A stretch of DNA of 64,000 nt. It comes from Mariniblastus fucicola. GTDB lineage: Bacteria > Planctomycetota > Planctomycetia > Pirellulales > Pirellulaceae. The notes beneath the pieces are model-generated. The model did no database searches. It was not told where the DNA came from and worked only from the letters and a program-made list of their open reading frames with translations. Position 1 is the stretch's first letter. Every line of letters begins with the position of its first letter. The stretch lies in NCBI RefSeq assembly GCF_008087665.1, contig NZ_CP042912.1, forward strand, positions 2,232,001 through 2,296,000. The letters are read 5' to 3'. The translations under genes and the position numbers were made by a program. Positions 45,301 to 53,754 of this stretch are shown one piece after another.

Positions 45301-45479
45301 TCGACTTCGTACGCAACCGCCGCCGAGATTTTTTGAATCGCCTCATCGTTGGCTTTTTGTGCGTAACTTTCACTGGTCAGCTGCAAAAGCATACAGGCCA
45401 ATGCCGCGACAAATACGAGACACTGGTATCGAGGATGTCGGTTCACCATGCAGTTCAATCGTTCTGAATTTCCAGTCAT
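42303..45479 (-). CDS. three-enzyme fusion: serine hydrolase + D-Ala-D-Ala dipeptidase + nitrilase
   Basis: 1058 aa from ATG 45479 (or 45449); upstream codons overlap the epimerase gene. A signal peptide (FVAALACMLLQLTSESYAQ) indicates export. Domain 1 (about 35-400) is a class C beta-lactamase/DD-peptidase-type hydrolase with SxxK near residue 105 (GSISKLLTD) and a TYLPDF-type second region; the beta-sheet tail follows to about 600. Domain 2 (about 640-790) is VanX/DdpX-like, with zinc ligands in SRHNRGCAVDIT and EWWHFD. Domain 3 (about 815-1058) is a carbon-nitrogen hydrolase with Glu (LPEMALRGW), Lys (KHRKINIL) and Cys (LICADTFDQDA). All three catalytic sets look intact. A periplasmic multi-step peptide-degrading enzyme is inferred. 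No frameshift between domains. Confidence 0.85.
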   Translation of the reverse strand: MTGNSERLNCMVNRHPRYQCLVFVAALACMLLQLTSESYAQKANDEAIQKISAAVAYEVEHKDLPAFSIAIVEGNDVVWSKGFGFQDAEQETPATDQTVYRVGSISKLLTDISVMKLVESGELDLDEPVTTYLPDFKPNNTSGTPITLRMLMTHRSGLVRESPVGNYFDPDGPSLAATVASLNGTPIIYPPGSRTKYSNAAIAVVGAVLESKLKGRHADLVKREIFEPLQMDSSSFDLTPEIEKKLATAYMWTYDDRRFEAPKFLLGTGPAGNLYSSVLDLCKFTSFIFNEGRTKNGQVIKPATLKMMTSPQIGPDGKAQRFGIGFHIGDLDGEKVIGHGGAVYGFSTQLEAIPSRKIGVAAASALDGSNGVATRLSHYALRLMIANQDGKPLPDYQRTSPVAVQRAKQLVGRYREVDGDRTASIIELGGRTFLERGTFRHEIRANDSDGAMVTDDVLGFGMTVTQKNSDMLEINGTTFAPIANKPPAKVPDRWKGLIGEYGWDHNTLYILEREGQLYALIEWFYYYPLKEVNENEFLFPDYGLYHGEGLKFTRATDGTATEVVAAEVKFVRREIGTKDGETFKIDPIKPIEELRTTALAGSPPEEHGKFRNSDLVDLASLDPTIKMDIRYATTNNFMGAVFYKQPKAFMQRPAAEAVVRANAKLKKRGLGLLVHDAYRPWFVTKMFWDATPGEMKDFVANPALGSRHNRGCAVDITLYDLETGKPIQMVAGYDEFSARSFPMYPGGTASQRWYRHLLRQTMEAEGFSVYEFEWWHFDYKDWKKYRIGNQTFEDILSSRKPEKTISNKESTCRIAIGQIMCIDDDISGNLTRIEHAIKQAKDQQADIVCLPEMALRGWVNPEAHEFASTIPGKDSDVLCELARKYEIHVSIGLAEKEGDKLYDSAILIDDRGEVILKHRKINILSDLMKPSYTPGETVSVADTRFGKIGMLICADTFDQDALDKMVPRKPNLMLVPYGWANKAGAWPQHGLTLESTVSAAAKKLDCPVIGTNLVGSIAHGPWLGMVYGGQSYAVDAEGNTIATGADRDTDIVVFDVQL

Positions 45480-45516
45480 TGCAATCTCTAAATCTGTCGT
45501 CGGGCTAAATTTGGCA

Positions 45517-46590
45517 CTACGAACTTCGATTTGGAAGCGTGGCGCCCGCTGGTTTGTAGTCGTGAAGTTTCTCAAAGTCGATCGACGATCCGCACCCGGG
45601 GGATTGGGGCATTGAGACGACGCCGTTGCGGATCTGCAGTCCGGTTGCCGGTTCGTCTCGCAATAAAATCGCACCGTCGAGATCGGCGAAGTCAAGCAAT
45701 GGTAGCAGCTGAGCCGCCCCGCTGATGCCAACGGAACTTTCGATCATGCAGCCGACCATGGTTTTCATTCCAAGGCTTCTGGCTTGCCGCAACATCGAGA
45801 GCGCTGGCGTTAAACCACCGCACTTGCAGATCTTTACGTTGACGCCATGGTACAGGCCGTGGCACTTTTCGATGTCCGACATGATCTGACAGTCCTCATC
45901 CGCCAGAATCGGAAGCGCGGACTGTTCGAAAAGGTTAAGCTTGTCTTCCCGCGCCGCTTCCACCGGCAGCGGCTGCTCGATGAACTCAACATCCAGTTCG
46001 GCCAACTCTTTCGAGTTTTCAATGGCTTGAGCGGAAGTCCACCCACAGTTGGCATCGACGCGAAATTTCGCTTGGGTGTGTTGCCGCAGTCGCCGGACGA
46101 TTTCAAGATCGTTCTCAGTCCCCAGCTTGATTTTGTAGACCGGCCAGTCGGGTTGTTCCTGAAGTTTGGCGACCATTTTTTCGATTGAGGAAATTCCGAT
46201 CGTGTAGCTTGATGGCACCACGTCTTTCCAATCCAACCCCCAGTTCTGCCAAGTCGGGGTGCCGGACCGTTTTCCTTTTAAATCGTGAGCCGCGATGTCC
46301 AAAGCTGAAAGCGCGAACATGTCGCCGTCGACGATCGTCAGCATTTCATGCCAGACTTCCAGCGGATCGCCATCGACGTATTTTTCCAGGTGCGGCCGAG
46401 CTTTTTCCAGTGAGGCCGAAATGGAATCGAAGGTGTGACCGTAATAAGTGTTTTCGGTGACTTCGCCAAATCCGACAACGCCATCGTGTTCCAGTTCGAC
46501 GTAGAGTGCTGGCTGTGTCGTCAGCGTTCCGCGAGAAATGGTAAACGGATGCTTTAGCGGCAAGTGGACTGGATGTAGTTTCATCTTCAT
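45517..46590 (-). CDS. dgcA: enolase-superfamily dipeptide epimerase or N-acyl-D-Glu racemase (DgcA-like)
   Basis: 357 aa. Enolase-superfamily barrel: N-terminal cap (HPFTISRGTLTTQPALYVEL), catalytic KxK in VYKIKLGTEND, metal ligands in FRVDANCGW, FIEQPLPVE and LADEDCQ, and the second base in NVKICKCGG. It looks like L-Ala-D/L-Glu epimerase; next to a DUF1611 gene, however, the marine D-glutamate pathway enzyme DgcA (N-acetyl-D-glutamate racemase) is a closer contextual match. Its ATG overlaps the upstream TGA by 4 bp. Substrate is inferred from gene order, not shown by the sequence. Confidence 0.8.
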   Translation of the reverse strand: MKMKLHPVHLPLKHPFTISRGTLTTQPALYVELEHDGVVGFGEVTENTYYGHTFDSISASLEKARPHLEKYVDGDPLEVWHEMLTIVDGDMFALSALDIAAHDLKGKRSGTPTWQNWGLDWKDVVPSSYTIGISSIEKMVAKLQEQPDWPVYKIKLGTENDLEIVRRLRQHTQAKFRVDANCGWTSAQAIENSKELAELDVEFIEQPLPVEAAREDKLNLFEQSALPILADEDCQIMSDIEKCHGLYHGVNVKICKCGGLTPALSMLRQARSLGMKTMVGCMIESSVGISGAAQLLPLLDFADLDGAILLRDEPATGLQIRNGVVSMPQSPGCGSSIDFEKLHDYKPAGATLPNRSS

Positions 46591-47675
46591 TGGGCAATTC
46601 CTTTGTCCTGTTTCAGGGCGATGCAGGCGTCGACCAGTTTGTCAGCGCCATCCCGATAAACATCGCAGGCTGGCAATCCGAATTCCTGTTCGATGCGAGC
46701 GACTTCCGCTTTGGCATCGTCTGGCGTTAGCATTCGCGTGTTGACGGCAACGCCGATAAAGCGACTTTCGTTCAGCAGGTTTGCCATGGTCTCAAGAGCA
46801 TTCATCTGGCTGGCAATCGAAGGCAAATCAAGGTCGTTCAAGCCTTTGATTTGCTGCCGACCGGCCTCATAGCAGAAGATCATTCCATCCGGCCGGCAAC
46901 CGTGCAGCAAACCCAGCGTGACGGCAGAGAAAGCCGGATGCGAAATGCTGCCTTGGCCTTCCACCAGAACGAAATCATGCTGATCATTGCGGCGAACAAG
47001 GTCTTCCACGGCTCCGTTGGCGAAATCGGCAGCCACGCAATCGACGGGAACTCCTGTGCCGGTGATCATGATTCCCGTTTGACCGGAGGCAAGAAACTGT
47101 GAATCGAAACCACGCTCGACAAGCCCGCGATTGACTTCGAGCGTGGCAACCATCTTTCCGACGCTGCAATCCTGACCCACTGACAGAATGCGAAGACAGT
47201 CAGGTCGAAAGGGCTGGCCGGTGGCGATTTCAGTGATTTGGTTTTGGCGAACGTCGATCAGCTGCACGTCATTGGCTTCCGCAAGCGCCACGAATTCGGG
47301 GTCGGCACTAAGGAAGTCATGAAGCCCCGAAACGATATCCATTTTCATACGGATCGCATTGAGAACGACAGGCCGCCACTCAGAAGGCAGCTTGCCTCCT
47401 GGAGGTGCGATCCCGATGTACAGGGCGTCGGAATCCTTTGGTATTTCCTTGGCGACTGGAATCTGGCCAAACTCGCCCGACACCTGAAATAGCTCGGCCG
47501 CGTTGGTCTCGTCGACTTGGTCGTCCAAGATCGCCACGATGTCGGCGCCGCGATAACGCAGCATCGAAATCGCGGTCTTGGCGACAAAAAGATTGGAGAA
47601 ACCTTGGGTTAACAGGGTGATTGCCCGGTGTGATCGGAGCGATTGCTCAACGGAGTAAGGTTGGAGTTCAAGCAT
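46587..47675 (-). CDS. dgcN: DUF1611 protein (DgcN-like)
   Basis: 362 aa from ATG 47675. DUF1611 family: a Rossmann-like N-terminal domain, a P-loop-like GQDCSVGKMVATLEV at about residue 165, and a C-terminal VLVEGQGSISHPAFSAVTLGLLHGCRPDG block, all family hallmarks. In the D-glutamate route as I know it, DgcN acetylates D-Glu and DgcA then racemises the product to N-acetyl-L-Glu. The overlap with the epimerase gene supports that pairing. The older name is NAD-dependent epimerase/dehydratase-like, for which there is no support in the sequence. Confidence 0.78.
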   Translation of the reverse strand: MLELQPYSVEQSLRSHRAITLLTQGFSNLFVAKTAISMLRYRGADIVAILDDQVDETNAAELFQVSGEFGQIPVAKEIPKDSDALYIGIAPPGGKLPSEWRPVVLNAIRMKMDIVSGLHDFLSADPEFVALAEANDVQLIDVRQNQITEIATGQPFRPDCLRILSVGQDCSVGKMVATLEVNRGLVERGFDSQFLASGQTGIMITGTGVPVDCVAADFANGAVEDLVRRNDQHDFVLVEGQGSISHPAFSAVTLGLLHGCRPDGMIFCYEAGRQQIKGLNDLDLPSIASQMNALETMANLLNESRFIGVAVNTRMLTPDDAKAEVARIEQEFGLPACDVYRDGADKLVDACIALKQDKGIAQ

Positions 47676-47747
47676 TTTGGTTTTCGGTGTGTGGTGTGTG
47701 GTGAGGTAATGGGCTTCGCGCACCGCTGATGATCTAAATTGACGCGT

Positions 47748-47797
47748 GCCATGTTTACGCACAGCGTAAGCATGCTCATGCTTCGCGTGAGCATGGC
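47748..47797. repeat. 50-bp imperfect inverted repeat
   Basis: Outer arms GCCATGTTTACGC and GCGTGAGCATGGC are complementary except at two positions, and inner CATGCTCATG-type palindromes lie between them. No T-run follows. It sits in the gap between the dgcN-like gene and the DUF1501 gene end and has the look of a dispersed element. Confidence 0.65.
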
Positions 47798-47834
47798 ATC
47801 CGTTGAAACTGTTCAGTTCAGCTTTGACGCACCG

Positions 47835-49277
47835 CTAGGTCAGAATCTCGTTGATGACTTTACCGGCGACATCGGTTAATCGATAGCTGCGTCCGTTGTG
47901 CATGTACGTTAGCCGCTCATGATCGAGGCCCAGCAATTGCAGGATGGTGGCGTGGAGGTCGTTCACGCTGACAGGGTTTTCGACAGCTTCATAACCTATC
48001 TCGTCGGTCGCCCCGTAGCTGGTGCCGCCCTTGATTCCACCGCCGGCCATCCACTGCAGGAAGCCTTTGGGATTGTGGTCACGGCCTTTTCCGTTCTGCG
48101 AAATCGGCATGCGTCCGAACTCGCCGCCCCAGATCACAAGCGTCGAATCAAGCAACCCTCGCTGTTCCAGATCCGTCAACAAGCCAGCCACCGGAACATC
48201 TGTCGCCGCGCAGTGGTGAGTGTGATTTTCTTCAAGGTTGTCATGAGCGTCCCATTCGCCGTCGCTGTAAACTTGCACAAAACGGACGCCGCTCTCCACG
48301 AGACGCCGAGCCATCAGGCATTTGGATCCGTAGGACTTTGAGCGAGGATTATCGATTCCGTAGAGCTTGTGCGTCGCTTCGGATTCTCTGCCGAGGTCCA
48401 CAACTTCGGTGGCTTCCTTCTGCATTCGAAACGCCAACTCAAAGGATGACATTCGGTTGGCGAATTCGGCATCGCGTGTGTGACGCTTCATGTGTTCGTC
48501 ATTGAGCTTTGCCATCAGGTCCAGCTGAGCACGCTGGTCCTGTTTGGTGATCGCTGGCTGGCGGTTAAGGTTAAGAACCGGAGTGCCTGTGGAGCGGAAA
48601 AGCGTTCCCTGAAAAGTCGATGGCAGAAAACCCGCACCCCAATTGTGCGGGCCACCCTTGGCACCTTTGGTATTGCCCAGCACCACGTACCCTGGCAAGT
48701 TCTGATTCTCGCTGCCCAGCCCGTAAGTCACCCAGGCTCCAGCGGTTGGGAATCCGGGACGCGGCAGTCCGCTGTTGATTTGATAGATCGCAGGAACGTG
48801 GTCGTTCGATTCGCTGTGCAACGATTTGATGAACGCCATTTTGTCGACATGTTTTGCGACGTTCGAATACCTGTCGCACACCCACTGACCGCTTTCGCCG
48901 TACTGTTTGAAAGAAAACGGCGACTTCATCAGCGGTCCCGGGTTGCCGAAAAAAGCTTGGATGTCTGTCGTGGCTCCATCGCGTTTATCGAGTTCGGGTT
49001 TGGGGTCAAAGATATCGACCGCGCTGGGTGCTCCTTCCATGAACAGCCAGATCACCGATTTGACCTGCGGAGCAAAATGGCTTTGCCGCGGGGAGAGGCT
49101 CGTGACCGGCCTCGAGGAGTCCGTTGACTTTCGTGCCAACAAATTCTCATCGGCCAGCAACCCGGCAAGCCCAACCATTCCGGCACCGGCGCCGGCGCGG
49201 CATAACCATTCACGGCGGCTCAATATATTGGCGACACGCCCGCAGGGGAAAATTCCGTTTTGCGATTTTTTGGTCAC
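47835..49277 (-). CDS. DUF1501 protein with Tat signal
   Basis: 480 aa with a GTG start at 49277. A GAAGG ribosome-binding site lies just upstream, and the upstream gene's stop is 11 bp away; the longer frame to 49334 would overlap that gene. The N-terminus has a twin-arginine motif (LSRREWLCRAGAGAGMVGLAGLLA). The body is the DUF1501 type (SVIWLFMEGAPSAVDIFDPKP, ATDVPVAGLLTDLEQRGLLDSTLVIWGGEFGR), a sulfatase/alkaline-phosphatase-fold family abundant in planctomycetes. It always pairs with a DUF1553 gene upstream, as here. Presumed role in polysaccharide use; substrate unknown. Confidence 0.9.
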   Translation of the reverse strand: MTKKSQNGIFPCGRVANILSRREWLCRAGAGAGMVGLAGLLADENLLARKSTDSSRPVTSLSPRQSHFAPQVKSVIWLFMEGAPSAVDIFDPKPELDKRDGATTDIQAFFGNPGPLMKSPFSFKQYGESGQWVCDRYSNVAKHVDKMAFIKSLHSESNDHVPAIYQINSGLPRPGFPTAGAWVTYGLGSENQNLPGYVVLGNTKGAKGGPHNWGAGFLPSTFQGTLFRSTGTPVLNLNRQPAITKQDQRAQLDLMAKLNDEHMKRHTRDAEFANRMSSFELAFRMQKEATEVVDLGRESEATHKLYGIDNPRSKSYGSKCLMARRLVESGVRFVQVYSDGEWDAHDNLEENHTHHCAATDVPVAGLLTDLEQRGLLDSTLVIWGGEFGRMPISQNGKGRDHNPKGFLQWMAGGGIKGGTSYGATDEIGYEAVENPVSVNDLHATILQLLGLDHERLTYMHNGRSYRLTDVAGKVINEILT

Positions 49278-49288
49278 GATGGCTACCT

Positions 49289-51616
49289 TCAATCGACGTA
49301 AATAAATTCGTTCAAGCCAAACAATGTCTGGCAATAGTCAGCCAACGCCTCGACCTGCGGTTGCTCTTCGGATCGCCCGGTTCTGGATCCGGCTTGAGAT
49401 CGAATGAACGCGATCGAGGCCTCGATTTCCGCGTCGGTAGGCGCACGGGCAAACGATGTCTCAAATGCCAGTTCAACGATCTGTTTGAGGTCAAGATTCG
49501 CGGGCTCCGACACGCCACCGCTACGCTTGATCAGCAGGCGGGCAAAATCCTTAGCCACCGAACGGACAAAGCGATCATTTAGAATGACCATCGCCTGAGG
49601 AGCCACCGTGGTCGTTTGCCGACGCGCACAAATGGTCATCAGGTCGGGGCGATCGAAAGCTTGAAACATGGGATAGGGAATCAGACGCTTATGAAACATG
49701 TAGACGCTACGCCGGCGCGTGCTGGCGTCGTCAGTAGCATCATTGGGGTAGCTCTCGCCCTGGATATTTCTGGCAAGGTTGGCTTCGGGCGCGATGTACG
49801 GTTTAAAGCCAGGACCGCTGGCTTGAGGATTCAGCGTTTCACTCACCGCCAACATGGCATCGCGAAGGATTTCGGCTTCCAGGCGTTGTGGGGTTCTTCG
49901 CCAAAGTAATTCATTCGATGGATCGCTCTCAAATCCACGCGGATCCCAGCTTTCCTTCGTGCTGGCCTGTCGCCAAACCGCACTGGTCAGGATCTTTCGA
50001 TGCAATGACTTGATATCCCAGCCGTCGGCAACGAAGTCGGATGTCAAACGTTCCAACAACTGCGGATGAGTCGGAGCATCCCCGCGGACGCCAAAGTCTT
50101 CCGTTGTCCGAACCAGTCCGCGGCCGAAATGATGATGCCAAACGCGGTTGACGATGACTCTGGCCAACAACGCCCCGCCCCCCTGTTCGGTGTCGGTGAT
50201 CCATTCGGCGAAAGCACGTCGTTGGAGTGTGCTTTTGGGGGCCCCGATTTTGCGAAAGTCTTGCCTGGCTTTCGCCCAGTACTCCGCGGCGTCTGGGCCG
50301 TTCGACAAAATTGCCGGGAAGCCAATTTCCAGTTCAATCTCTCGATCGTAAAAATCGCTGCGGCGAAACAGCCACGTCGTCCGTCGTTGGGTGTCGAAAT
50401 CGCGGAAAAAGAAACCGTCTTCTCCACCAGGCAATTTGTCCGTTACCCGATCGCCGCTGTGAAAGACGCCAAGCAGTTGGTAGTAGTCTTTTGCCGAAAA
50501 CGCGTCGTATTTGTGATCGTGGCAGCGGGCGCAGGCCACGGTGATGCCCAGCATTCCCGAACCGAGCGTGGAAATCACGTCGTCCAATTCGTTGTAACGA
50601 TTCGACAAACGCTCGCTTTCAAGAAACGTGTCCGGCAGTTTAAAGCTTGGACCCGCCGTTAAAAATCCGGTCGCCGAAACCGCCGCATCATTGTCGGGCT
50701 CATACTCATCCCCCGCTATTTGCCAACGCACAAACTGGTCGTAAGGCATATTGTCATTGAGAGCCTCAATCACGAAATCGCGATAGTGGTAAGCGTGAGG
50801 GCGGTCCATGTCCGCTTCCTGCCCATCGCTGTCCGCATAGCGTGCGACATCCAGCCAGTGCCTGCCCCATCGCTCACCGTAATGCGGCGAATCGAGCAAC
50901 TGGTCAACAAGATTCTTGATCGCGTCGTCAGCGTTTGAGGAATGTGCCTCAACGAACTGGATGGTTTGTTCGGCAGTTGGTGGCAATCCCGCCAGATCAA
51001 AATATAGGCGGCGTACCAGCGTTCTTGCATCGGCCGGTCGGGAAGGCCGAAGACCTGCGGCTTGCATGCGTTTGAAAATAAATCGATCGATTTCACCTTT
51101 CGACCATCCGTTGTTGGATTCGTTTGTGCCCGGCGACGGAACAGCGGGTTGCGTCAGTCGTTGAAACGCCCAGTGCCTTTTTGCCAGATCCATTTTTGGG
51201 TCGACAACATCGGCGGACTCCGGCCAGTTCGCGCCCTGGTCGATCCAGGCTTTGAGAAGCATGATCTGCTTTTCCGAAAGCGGCTCGTTTCCCTCCGGAG
51301 GCATCGAGCGATCTTCTCCTGAAACCACGTCAAGGATCAAGCTTTCTCTAGCGTTCCCGGCATGAATGACTTTCCCGCTATCGCCTCCTTCGATGGCTTT
51401 GGTCCCAACGCCCAGATTCAAACCGCCTTCTTCGGTGGTGCCTGCATGACACTCATAGCAGTGAACACGAAAAATCGGCTGAAGGTCGCGGACAAAATCG
51501 ATGGTCGGGCTTGCATCGCCAACGGACGACTGCGATTCCTGCGCAAAGGTGAGACTGCTCATCAGCCCAGGAAAGACTGCCAGCAAGGCAACGCGTTGTA
51601 TAAACGGAAACGCCAT
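49289..51616 (-). CDS. cytochrome c (PSCyt1)-DUF1549-DUF1553 protein
   Basis: 775 aa. A signal peptide (FIQRVALLAVFPGLMSSLTFAQ) is followed by a planctomycete cytochrome C domain with the haem motif CYECH at about residue 53. DUF1549 (residues about 150-360, RLYFDLAGLPPTAEQ, HYGERWGRHWLDVARYADSDG) and DUF1553 (about 450-740, RVIVNRVWHHHFGRGLVRTTEDFG) follow. This is the standard PSD1/PSCyt1 architecture; the protein is exported. It is translationally close to the DUF1501 gene (11-bp gap), and the two together are a family-wide pair of unknown enzymatic role, often placed in carbohydrate-degradation loci. Confidence 0.92.
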   Translation of the reverse strand: MAFPFIQRVALLAVFPGLMSSLTFAQESQSSVGDASPTIDFVRDLQPIFRVHCYECHAGTTEEGGLNLGVGTKAIEGGDSGKVIHAGNARESLILDVVSGEDRSMPPEGNEPLSEKQIMLLKAWIDQGANWPESADVVDPKMDLAKRHWAFQRLTQPAVPSPGTNESNNGWSKGEIDRFIFKRMQAAGLRPSRPADARTLVRRLYFDLAGLPPTAEQTIQFVEAHSSNADDAIKNLVDQLLDSPHYGERWGRHWLDVARYADSDGQEADMDRPHAYHYRDFVIEALNDNMPYDQFVRWQIAGDEYEPDNDAAVSATGFLTAGPSFKLPDTFLESERLSNRYNELDDVISTLGSGMLGITVACARCHDHKYDAFSAKDYYQLLGVFHSGDRVTDKLPGGEDGFFFRDFDTQRRTTWLFRRSDFYDREIELEIGFPAILSNGPDAAEYWAKARQDFRKIGAPKSTLQRRAFAEWITDTEQGGGALLARVIVNRVWHHHFGRGLVRTTEDFGVRGDAPTHPQLLERLTSDFVADGWDIKSLHRKILTSAVWRQASTKESWDPRGFESDPSNELLWRRTPQRLEAEILRDAMLAVSETLNPQASGPGFKPYIAPEANLARNIQGESYPNDATDDASTRRRSVYMFHKRLIPYPMFQAFDRPDLMTICARRQTTTVAPQAMVILNDRFVRSVAKDFARLLIKRSGGVSEPANLDLKQIVELAFETSFARAPTDAEIEASIAFIRSQAGSRTGRSEEQPQVEALADYCQTLFGLNEFIYVD

Positions 51617-51788
51617 TGGGGTGCCACATTTAAGTTTGCTTAGTCACTGCTAGGGCACATTGTACCGAATAAATCTGGTGCAGTTCCATTCGCTACAGGC
51701 TAAGGCAACCCACTTTCGTAGCAATACGCAAATGCGCAAATCAATTTCGTTTTTTTACCGTCGCCATTTTCGCCGCGACCGGTGAGCC

Positions 51789-53627
51789 TTAATTTTCAGG
51801 CTCGCGATAGTTTAGCTTCAAGGTCCAGTCGCCGATGATGCTCCAGAAATAGGTGCGATTTCGGCTGGGCACGCTGTGGGCCAGTTTTGCATCGTTGGCC
51901 TCGACATCAAAATACGTTTTCAGAATATCGCCGAAGTTGCCTCGATCGACTCCGAAGGCGTTATCGAATCCGCGCGGAATATCGAAGTAAACTTTCGCCC
52001 GGCCGATGAGTGCCAGCCCGTTTCCGTAGAACAACAGGCTTTCGGCGATCTGGTTATGGCCGCCGTATTTTGGCGAGTTGAAAGGTTGGCTTGAGGCTCG
52101 GTAGGGACTGATGGCTTCGCAACCGCCATGCACGTAAAACGCCGGCCCGGCTTGCTGCAGTTTTTCGTTCTCCCAAAGCGTTCGCAGCAATGAAAAGTGA
52201 ATTCGATCGCGGACCGAAGGGTGATTGTAAGTCGGGACATACTGGTCGCCGATCGCTCTCCAAAACCAGAAATTGCCACCTGTCTCCTGAACCAGATCCT
52301 TTTGATCATAGCCCTTCATTAACTCAGAGCAGCCAGGGTTGGAGTGGGCGCTGATGCCTTTGAGGATCGCGGGCGTCTTCATGAACTTGACGAAATCGAC
52401 CGCGTCGGCTTTGGCAAAGGATTCGATCCCGCCCAGTTCTCCGGAAACTTTTGAAAAGTATCTTTTGGAGGGCGTTTGCAAGTCGGTCCACATCGTCGCC
52501 ACGCGTTGTCCATCGGCAGAAGTATTGCCTTTGCGGTGCGCGATATTTCGCTCAATGTATTCGATCAGCAGACGTCGTTCGATATCCTCGTCACGAGCAA
52601 ACTGCTTGTTCGGGTCAGGGTCTGCTTTGGCGACCGGTATCGGCTTGCCGTCGGGATTCAGGTTCCCGGTCGGCTGGACGACACCCACGTGCCGCGCGTT
52701 AATTCTGGAAACCATGATGTCAGGCTTCGCCAGCGGGTTGGGCGAATCCAGTTCGGACTCGCCGACTTCCGGTCGTCGCATTTCGTAGCTGCAGCGGAGG
52801 GTAAGCGTCGAATCGGATCGTTCGAGAATCTCGAAGTTTGTATCGTCGATGAAAAAGAAGTCTTCGAAAGACTTTTCCCGGATCGAGAATTTGTCAGTGA
52901 CGATCGTCTGGTCCAGTCTCGGCCAATCAGACTCGCTGGTCACCTCTTCGTTTGGAATAAACTTGATCGAATCGATGGACGTTTTCGGTTGGACGTAGAT
53001 CTTTTCCCAGTTTCCATCGAGATCACACAGCACGACATCGCTTCGGTGCGAAATTAGTTCGGGGTCCATCGCAACGAACGTTGTCTTCGGCCCTTTTCCA
53101 TCGTTGTAGGTGACTCCCTTGAAAGTCGCGGAACGACCGGCGTGCTTCCAGACCCATCGTCGAACCAGCATGCTTTCCGGAAACGAACCAACCAGCACAG
53201 CACCCGCGAAACCCTCATGGGATTTTTTAATGGCCTGAAACAGGCGTCGAATGGCCAACACCGTTCGTCCGTCCTGATGGACGTTTCCGTCGTAAACCGA
53301 CGTGATCAGAAAAATCGGCTTCCAACCATCGGCGGCAAGGCAATCCGAATACTCATGAAGCGTTTGAGTCAGCGACGAATTGCCCTGATCGGTGTCATTG
53401 CCGATCAAGCGACTTTCTACCATGACGACAAGGACTCGGTCGCGATCCCCAATCGACTTCGCCGAAAGGCTCTCCGAGAATTCAACTTGAACGAGTTCAT
53501 CAGTCCCGTCCGAATTCAGATCAAACTGGCTGAACTGTTCCGCCAATTCGCGAATGTTCGAATCCGAAGCAACCAGAAGGTTCGCGGTCACGAAAACGGT
53601 GATGACGGCCAATAGCAATGAACGCAT
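51789..53627 (-). CDS. secreted protein, possible clan-CD-like peptidase
   Basis: 612 aa with a signal peptide (LLLAVITVFVTANLLVAS). Not confidently recognised. The order of parts recalls C25/gingipain-type clan CD proteases: an early AGAVLVGSFPESM block, a GISAHSNPGC segment with a His, then YVHGGCEAISPY with a candidate Cys. An EF-hand-like FDLNSDGTDE is near the N-terminus. The planctomycete literature has many such proteins annotated as hypothetical. Function is left open. The next gene downstream on this strand is the DUF1553 gene, 172 bp away. Confidence 0.6.
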   Translation of the reverse strand: MRSLLLAVITVFVTANLLVASDSNIRELAEQFSQFDLNSDGTDELVQVEFSESLSAKSIGDRDRVLVVMVESRLIGNDTDQGNSSLTQTLHEYSDCLAADGWKPIFLITSVYDGNVHQDGRTVLAIRRLFQAIKKSHEGFAGAVLVGSFPESMLVRRWVWKHAGRSATFKGVTYNDGKGPKTTFVAMDPELISHRSDVVLCDLDGNWEKIYVQPKTSIDSIKFIPNEEVTSESDWPRLDQTIVTDKFSIREKSFEDFFFIDDTNFEILERSDSTLTLRCSYEMRRPEVGESELDSPNPLAKPDIMVSRINARHVGVVQPTGNLNPDGKPIPVAKADPDPNKQFARDEDIERRLLIEYIERNIAHRKGNTSADGQRVATMWTDLQTPSKRYFSKVSGELGGIESFAKADAVDFVKFMKTPAILKGISAHSNPGCSELMKGYDQKDLVQETGGNFWFWRAIGDQYVPTYNHPSVRDRIHFSLLRTLWENEKLQQAGPAFYVHGGCEAISPYRASSQPFNSPKYGGHNQIAESLLFYGNGLALIGRAKVYFDIPRGFDNAFGVDRGNFGDILKTYFDVEANDAKLAHSVPSRNRTYFWSIIGDWTLKLNYREPEN

Positions 53628-53754
53628 GGGTTGAATTTCCTTTTACATTGAACGTTCCCAAAATTTTAAGCTGGCAACGATCGCTTGTCTTTAAAAGATG
53701 AGTCTTTGGCGGATAAGAGCCGCAGCATTATTGACGTTGCCATACACCATACAG

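Noticed and set aside
45480-45731. N-terminal extension of the fusion enzyme up to 45731.
   Set aside because: It overlaps the epimerase coding region, has no signal peptide character, and a good signal peptide begins at 45479/45449.
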